Shown piece by piece: positions 57,059 through 64,000 of a stretch of 64,000 nucleotides of DNA. The notes under the pieces were generated by a model that had not been told where the DNA came from, ran no database searches, and was given only the letters and a program-made list of their open reading frames with translations. Source of the DNA: Ischnura elegans (taxonomy: Eukaryota; Arthropoda; Insecta; Odonata; Coenagrionidae). The stretch is taken from assembly GCF_921293095.1 (NCBI RefSeq), contig NC_060257.1, forward strand, positions 94,043,449 to 94,107,448. The letters run 5' to 3'. Each line of letters starts with the position of its first letter. The first letter of the stretch is position 1. The translations under genes and the position numbers were made by a program.

Positions 57059-57659
57059 TACTCAAGTTTATTTTGGGTACATAAAATCAAAGGAATGCTT
57101 TTTAGATTTTCGTACACATTGTAATATTTTTATAAATTAAAAATCATTTTTATAGCTTTCAAGTTGTTTTTTAAAAACATCTTTACATGCTCAGGACCTA
57201 AACTGTTACGCTTGGGTTTGGAAATTTGGAAAATAGGAAAAATCTTTGGATAAACCACTGACCAGTGGCGTAGCGAGAGGAGGAAGGAATCGATTTTTCA
57301 ATTGTGCGTCAAGGCTGAGCTACACCCCGGGGGACCCTGAGGCTCGGTAACTGAGGCTTATTTTTCAATTTTTTAAAAACTTAATTCTTGAAAATCATCA
57401 CTTAAAGCCTGGAATACTGTCTTCATTGACCTGAAACACTAAACTGAGGAGGTTAAAAAGGGTTAAGTATAGATCGACTTGACCATGTAATGCATTACTC
57501 AAGTGAAAATACCAAGATTTGGATATTTTTCGGAACCATCCCACGCATGAGAAATATGGCTCTGTTATTGAATTAGAGTGAAGAGATCAAGTCAGAAAGC
57601 TTTAGAGAGAGAAAAATGAACTTTTTCTGCGAAAGGCTTTTAGATGATTGTAGCGAATT
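57059..57659. other. AARS intron 3, no gene
   Basis: CCAGTGGCGTAGCGAG near 57263 looks like part of a dispersed repeat. Nothing else is supported. Confidence 0.45.
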
Positions 57660-58140
57660 ATTGGCGAACTTGCTGAACAATCTAGTCTTTCGTGGAGTTC
57701 ATTGCTGCGAATTTTAGCTGAAGATAAATCGCGAAATGAAACAAATCGCGGCAAAATTCATCCCGTGCTTGGTTGAAAAAGCGGTTACTGCTTACCACGG
57801 CTTGAGTATTTTGTAAAAATTTGCATGACACTTCTACCTCACCCACCCTACTCACCAGATCTCTCACCCTGTGATTTCCTATTGTTTCTCCGAATGAAAA
57901 TGCTGATGAAAGGGAAATATTTTGTCATAATGTCACATTACGAAGGTGAAAAGAAAATCAAAGGCAGCATCTTAAGGCATCGGAAACGATGAGTACCAAA
58001 GGTGTTTCGCTCCATGGAAAAAAAACATTTTAACCAATTTATCAGGGTAAATGGAACTTCGAAAGTGACTAATGTTTTCAACTCATTTGGTCCATTGTGT
58101 CCATTTATTTTTGGGCCCCCCTTGTACATGTAACAACATC
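57660..58140 (+). pseudogene. mariner transposase C-terminal fragment in AARS intron 3
   Basis: The + strand gives an ISHGSV-like start, then EMKQIAAKFIPCLV, matching the conserved 'R..AkfvP' block. It then gives TLLPHPPYSPDLSPCDFLLF (third catalytic Asp region, intact) and MKMLMKGKYF, with frameshifts between. It is decayed. Confidence 0.75.
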
Positions 58141-60048
58141 AACATTACAATGCCAATAACATATATTATTGAGCCGAGGATTCTTCGGTTGTTAAGTTTT
58201 TGTTCTAGATTGTTCATGAAAATTTCTTCTAAAAACGTGTTTAGTATTTCTTTGATAAAAAATTGATTGAAGTAAAACATGGTCTTTTGCCTTGAATCCC
58301 TGTCTTTCTTCTTTTATTATTTCCCCTGAAATGTCTGTGGCATTTTCCTTGACATAATTTGTTCTTCTAATTCTGTCAAATCTTCATTCAATAATTGGGA
58401 TCTAATTAACTCTTCTACATCTGAGTGGTTAAGTTCCAGGTGCAACTTTGCAGCAAGCTTCTCAATTTTATCTTATACCACTTCGTTTATTTTGGTTTCC
58501 TAGAAACCTTTAAAACCAGTGCAAACTGAGGGCAAATTTTCTTCCAGACTCCGCTCAAACTGCTTTGGGTCATCTCCTGCCAAGCCTCAGCAATCTTTAT
58601 AATGTCATGATAAACATTGACTACGTATATATCAATACTGCTCACTGCTATTCAGTGTGGTTGCAAATATGTACTCCGGCGTGGGCCATACCGGTCATGT
58701 GCATGCTACTCAAGAATGCCAGGAGTTGGGGAGCTTGGGAAGAGTAACGCTTTGAGCAAAACATAAGGAGATACTTTATAGTTAATGGTAAAATTAATAT
58801 CAAGTTCAGAACGATGCATTGAATTTAGGTAATTCAATGTAATATCTCCTCACTGCTGCTACCATATCCTCTCTAAATTCCATTCCAGCTCATTAAATGT
58901 ATCCACATTTGTGCACCGACCCACAAGAGGGTTTGCCACTATGAATATGTCAGAATGATGCATCATGAACTTATTTATTTAAAGTTAAAATTTTCATATC
59001 CTCAACTAAAAATTTTACATGAAGTCTAGTACAAGTAACTCAGGGCTTATGTTAGTTGGATGGCTGATACGGGAAAATATTTTTTTGTGACTTATCATTC
59101 CCTTCCATGTACGGAGTTCATGTCAGTTGGGGAAATGTCAGGGAAAATATAATCGGGTCAGGGTAACGTAGCTGCATAAAGGTGAAAGTAGTAGTTGAGA
59201 GGTTGGAGAATAGCTGCATGTGAGAGGCATTTTGTTTCCATTCAGAAGGTGGAAGGGAAAGACGAGGTTAGAACTTAGTTAAGAGCCCTTAAGACCAATA
59301 ATGGTTTCTAAAATCTCCATATTGTTTTGGTTTTGATTTTTGATGAATCATATGTCATGTTACACTTTTCTGCAAAATCCCTATTTACAAGTGCTTAAAT
59401 TCAGGGAAATTAAAAAATAGATTGGGAATTAGGTTAAAGTCAGGGATGTTAGCAATGGAAAGTTGGTGTGAACCATGTTATGGAAAATTCAGGGAAAAAC
59501 ACTTGAGGTGAAGCGAAAAGACAAATATTGTGGTTGAATGCATGCTGAGAGTTGGTGCGAGGTAAGAGCTGTGAGCTGTTGGGCATTTTGTTGCCTGGGA
59601 GGAACAGTGCCTTCTTGGCACTACATATGTACTTGAATTTATTCCTTTGGCTACTACTACTATAACTAATACTGCTTGAATTTCTTGGTATATTTTACTG
59701 CATTTTTCCATAGAATCCCTTTATAATAGTGCTTTGCCATTTAGATCAGTAAGGGAAAGTTAAAAATTTGGATTGGAAAATTAGGGGAAATTGAAACTGG
59801 AAAGTCTGTGTGATCTACTGAATTATTATAGTGAGTTGTGAGTTTAGGTGTGAATGAATGTTCATTCCATGAAATGTAGAAGTGTATCTCCTGAAGCCAA
59901 TTAAAATATGCATTAATATATCCAAAACCAGTCTTTCACTCATTTGACTTCTCACTCTTACCAAGTACGTGGTCAGGTTTAGAAAACAATACATTCTCCA
60001 CCCTGGTGATGGTTGACTAGCCAACCGAAAAACCAGTTTTGGAGATAT
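58141..60048. other. AARS intron 3, no gene
   Basis: No recognisable coding or element. Several 'GGGAAA(A)TTA' phrases recur at 59110-59800 but do not form a clear repeat. Confidence 0.45.
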
Positions 60049-60051
60049 TAA

Positions 60052-61026
60052 GGGCCATATTCTTAGTCGACCCTATATATCCGTCCCTACATAACAAAAG
60101 GCCCCTACATGCATTTCTCAGTTGACCCTACGTTTGTGGTGGGGGGTGATTCCATCGTTAAGTTTTCCGAGATGACGTATATGATGGCGCAGCGCCAATT
60201 TTCCATTCTGGTGGCATATTGGGAACTAACTATAAAACGAAGAAAAGACATCCGATAATTTTCGGCTTATAGTTAGGAAAACAGCTCAAGATAAATAAAC
60301 AATCGGCGTCGTCCACCAGGTCGTGTCGGTAACTTAATTATCGCTACAAATACTCTCATAATGAGCCAAAAGTAGAACCTTATTGTCTTTAAATTACTTC
60401 AAAAGCGGTCTGTACAAGGTAATAATAATTGCGGAGCAAATATGATCATTGACATGGGAACTTCGTTGCATCATCAAGATTTCGTTATTCGCTTTCACCT
60501 TCCGTAGTTAAGTTTATTATGTGGCAAATAGTGGCATGAAAAACGTTTCCTATGGTTAACGTAAACGAAGTATTGGTTTCTGAAAAGTATATGAAGTGGC
60601 AAATGTGAAAAATATTATCATATATTCGTAGAAACATTGTGCATGTATACCGCTATATTGTTCTTATTAGTTCAATTAATTTTATAATTTATGTATTTGA
60701 CTTGGTGGCTATAATGTGGTAGTATTATTACCTTTCCGCTGTGTTACTGTGTATTTTAAAATGGTTTGTGTGAGCTCGTCTCCCTTCATATCCATTGTAA
60801 CGTAGATTCTTTAATTAAAGTGATCAGCAGGCAGTATTTGGCTGCCATGTTTTTTCAGGGTGTAGGGCTGGTTCGGGTACCCTACATCAAGTAGGGCCTG
60901 TTTGGTACCAAAATCGGCCATATGTAGGGCTTGATGTGGCATATGTAGGGCGCAATTGGTTTATGTAGGGGCTGATGATGTATCCAGGGTTGGTTGGCCC
61001 TACACAGTCGACTAAGAATATGGGCC
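60052..61026. mobile_element. MITE-4, 975 bp, TAA duplication, in AARS intron 3
   Basis: The ends GGGCCATATTCTTAGTCGAC and GTCGACTAAGAATATGGGCC are near-perfect 20-bp inverted repeats flanked by TAA (60049-60051 and 61027-61029). CCCTACAT/GTAGGGC words are clustered inside both ends (60065-60140 and 60855-60975). The 3-bp TAA duplication suggests PIF/Harbinger. It ends only ~160 bp before AARS exon 4. No coding. Confidence 0.9.
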
Positions 61027-61187
61027 TAATTCCTATTACTATTGGCTTTAGGGTATACATTCCTAAATGTCATTTCAGCCAACGAGCAACTCCACCCAAT
61101 TCTCTTCATTTCATTCAACTTGTGGTGTGGCCTCAGAGCTTAGTGCAAAATGTGACCTTGTTTTCAATCCTATGGTCTTATTGTTAG

Positions 61188-61379
61188 AATCCCAGAGGCC
61201 CATATTCTGCCTGGGAGCATGAAGGACAACTTCTGGGAGATGGGCGAGACAGGGCCGTGTGGCCCTTGCTCCGAGCTGCATTTCGACCGCATCGGAGGGA
61301 GGGACGCTGCTCATCTCGTCAACATGGATGACCCTGATGTCCTGGAAATCTGGAATCTGGTCTTCATCCAGTTTAACAG
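61188..61379 (+). CDS. AARS: Alanyl-tRNA synthetase, coding exon 4 (gene continues right)
   Basis: The exon follows TTGTTAG, and its first base completes the glycine codon from exon 3. It encodes [19 protein letters not shown], then [20 protein letters not shown] and [13 protein letters not shown], typical of the AlaRS active-site region (the GPCGPCSE block and the WNLVFIQ strand). It ends with two bases of the next codon before GTAATG. The following exon (motif 3, GMGLER) is not found before 64000, so the gene extends out of the window. Confidence 0.95.
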
Positions 61380-64000
61380 GTAATGATTTTTTATTCATTT
61401 TGATTTTCTGTCTTTGAGCCAATCAGGAATTCATTGTTAGATCATTCGATGCAGCAGACAGAAATATTCATCCCACATGTGATGTCAGACTAATGGAGAA
61501 TGAATAAAAAATCAATTTCATTAATTAGCGTGTCCACTGAACCTTGAAAAATGTTAAACATAGGAATCATACTTGAAATTTGATAACTGGAAATTTCTCT
61601 TGCGGTTTGTTTCTGCTGACATTGTTTCCTTATTGAATTTATTGGGAGAAAGAATAACTCCAATTCCAGCTCGTGACTAACCAGAATGGAGTACACAGAA
61701 CATACTGTCTGGGTGACTCCAATGTCTTCTGTCCCATCTATGTTCAAACTTCATGATATGATATTCGAAATACTCATCCAAGTTTGAGGTGGACCCGTTG
61801 AAATGCCTTGTCATGGTGCCGAACATTGCAACACCGTTAATTTCTGTTTTCACATCAGTGAGGCATCAGTCAGCCCTGTGCACACCTTCCATTCATCTTC
61901 TTACCCAAAGTTATGGTGCGTTTAAACTCTGGCGTTACCCAGGAGACTTACTGGCGGGGCACTTACTCAATCACCATTGTCTTGGTGGCAGATATTTTTG
62001 TAGCGACTCATGGAATGCTCGGCTTGCCTCAGTGGCCATGATAGCCCCACTCGAGTTTACAGGTCACCCCTATAATTCTATTCTTTTGGTCATGTATAGC
62101 AATATATTCTCCGTCTGAGAAAGTATTGTCAAAGATTTTTCGTAAACTCCATCACTGCTTGTTACTACACTAAAACCTCTGTAAAACGAATTTGTTGAGA
62201 CTGGAAAATCCATGACTTTGCTGCAGGGGTTTCATTGTGTGGAGGCGATGTGGGGGCTGCGTCTTGACAGGGGAATCCGAGTGTTCCACGTGCTTGACGG
62301 TGCAAGTTGAGTAAATTTCTCAATCTTGCTTAATTCACCTTAAAAACTTTCATGTAGTGACGATAAAAAATTTTTATTACATACCATCTAATAACGTGGC
62401 TATCACCACATGCCTTTCAATCTGTGTTTTTCTGTTGAAATTATTACTTTTCTCATCCATTCTGCTCTATGCCGCATTACCTACTTTTGTTCTAAAATTA
62501 AAGGTGCACTAAAATTTATATCTGAGGATTTCAATTATTGAAGTGCTCCATAATTTTGCTGAGTGTCTGATCAATATTATTCATGGAGTGCATTAATTTA
62601 AGTCTATATAGATTGACAGTTTTGCATTGAAGTTTTGCTTGAAAGAGTATATAATGCCATTCAGACTTTGTATCATCAAAATGAAATGCATGGTTAGAAT
62701 CCCATTGAAATTTCTATTTTCTTGACGAGTATACACTATGTATCGATAGATGTTAACCCTTAAACGGCATGCCCATATGGGCACGGCTGCAATGGTTTAA
62801 AGAATCACGTTTAAATTCCGACCCAAACATTGTAGACCATGCTGTCTGCGCCAGAAATAATTATATGTATCACTTAATTCAGTTGGTGTGTTTACGGCCA
62901 GCATTTATTTCAGCAGTTGACAGTGGCACAATGGGTATTCTTACTCACTCGGTTTGAGGCGGTGAAAGAGGGAAAATGGCAAAGTGTCTTCAGTAAATGC
63001 AATTTTTTTCCTTCTTATTTTTGGTACTCCGCTAAGTATTTAATCTCATCCTCGTAATGAATGTTGTTAACTTTGGTTTCTTTTGCCAGCATTGTGATAT
63101 CTTTCGCATAAGACAAGGAATTTGAATTCATTTTTAGGTGATCCCGTATGGGCACGCAAGCCGGTAGCTGGGGGTGTCTGTTTTGGCAGATGTTCGTTCA
63201 TTAGGGTGGTCCTTATTTTTGAATTCCTTTTGGGACGCCCCCCACTTTTGTTCCATTTGGTGAGATGTTCGTTCATTAGGGTGGTCCTTATTTTTGAATT
63301 CCTTTTGGGACGCCCCCCACTTTTGTTCCATTTGGTGAGAAAATGAATCTTGAAAATTTTTTTTGCAATCGGATGTCGGTAAAATGTGCCGCATCGCACT
63401 TAAAGTTTTGAAATTTTGGTATTTTCGGGTGTTTTGCGGACATAAGTGAAGATGATGTCACTCTCGGATTATTCTATCACATTTATGTCCTCTACAACGA
63501 CTTGTTAGACAATTGCAGAGTATCACCTCAAATTTCTTTCATTTTTGTTCATAGGTTTCCGAGATATCGCGCCGAGAGTTAATGCGCGCCACCCCTGCAG
63601 TCAGACGCTTTGGGTGGCACGCGGGTTGCATACTCTCAATTTTTGTTGATCATTCTCACTCGTCATAAAGCATGAAATTCTTTAGATAAAGTTTAAACTT
63701 CGTAAATATAACCTTAAATGTTATTTTATCACTGTTTATTACCAAAATGGGCTTAGTAGCAGTTGTTTATTCTCAATATCTAAATCTTATGTCTAAGTAC
63801 TTCTGTCTAAATGCGGAGTATCATTTCTGAGAGCTAACCCCCTGAATAGTCAGTGAAGGTGCTTCTTGCATCTATTTCTTTACCATTGTACAAGCTCTGA
63901 GATTTTATTTCTTTGCACCAGAGAAAGGCGGGGTTAGTTGAAAGTTAATTGATGAGTGGCGGAGGAGAGGTCTTAGGTTTGGTAGATTTTTTCCAGTTTT
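61380..64000. other. AARS intron 4 (incomplete), no exon found
   Basis: The expected next AlaRS block (GMGLER, motif 3) is not visible. The only structure noted is the 75-bp duplication. A GCCCATATGGGC palindrome is at 62769-62780. Confidence 0.5.
63189..63338. repeat. 75-bp tandem duplication
   Basis: Two essentially identical 75-bp units start GATGTTCGTTCATTAGGG at 63189 and 63264. As 75 is divisible by three, both strands give long chance frames with a repeated peptide. No domain suggests a gene. Confidence 0.9.

Noticed and set aside
61111-61422. 103-codon open frame on the minus strand
   Set aside because: It is the antisense shadow of AARS exon 4, whose + strand protein is unmistakable.

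Overview
The window is about 64 kb of AT-rich animal nuclear DNA. It is most likely from an arthropod and probably an insect. The evidence is split genes with GT-AG introns, an exon of the CHK/ecdysteroid-kinase-like family that is expanded in insects, and a mix of CR1-, Jockey- and RTE-like LINEs, Penelope-like elements, Gypsy LTR elements and Harbinger-type MITEs. There are no operons, rRNA genes, CRISPR arrays or prokaryotic features. The species cannot be named from the sequence alone.

Host genes occupy very little of the window. The clearest is alanyl-tRNA synthetase on the + strand. Four consecutive coding exons (50984-51127, 51207-51395, 54020-54165, 61188-61379) have matching phases and encode the N-terminal class II catalytic region. 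The gene runs off the right edge. Others are a 5' exon of a CHK kinase-like gene (minus, 2926-3366), an unrecognised 46-codon first exon (minus, 17818-17955), a THAP zinc-finger first exon (+, 34572-34704), and a weak candidate first exon (+, 21989-22231).

The rest is mobile-element debris, often nested so that relative ages can be read. 0-11 kb: hAT fragment, tRNA-derived SINE, mariner fragment, and an RTE-like LINE split by a 1058-bp MITE. 12.5-17.4 kb: two decayed LINE copies around a Tc1-like fossil. 22.9-32.3 kb: a well-preserved CR1-type LINE (ORF1 with PHD finger, coiled coil and FP-like domain; ORF2 with endonuclease and reverse transcriptase). It is broken by a 1866-bp Harbinger-type element, a 3036-bp piggyBac-related element with strong internal iterons, and a 119-bp tandem duplication. 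33.8-37.3 kb: a LINE fragment with a 193-bp Penelope-like insertion, then a deleted Gypsy element abutting the THAP exon. 38-44.5 kb: a LINE 3' fragment and a decayed Jockey-type LINE carrying a 663-bp element. 45.6-48.8 kb: a TAA-flanked MITE containing a 2280-bp Gypsy element with near-identical 180-bp LTRs, which itself contains an inverted Penelope-like fragment. 51-64 kb: AARS, with a Penelope-like insertion in intron 2 and a Tigger element, a mariner fossil and a MITE in intron 3.

Three patterns deserve attention. All three Penelope-like insertions show the same inverted-5'-part plus direct-3'-part architecture, two of them with clear target-site duplications. The tails of these elements carry hammerhead-ribozyme-like cores, two with a GUC triplet. 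Four unrelated MITE families with TTA/TAA duplications each carry their own private set of subterminal palindromic iterons.
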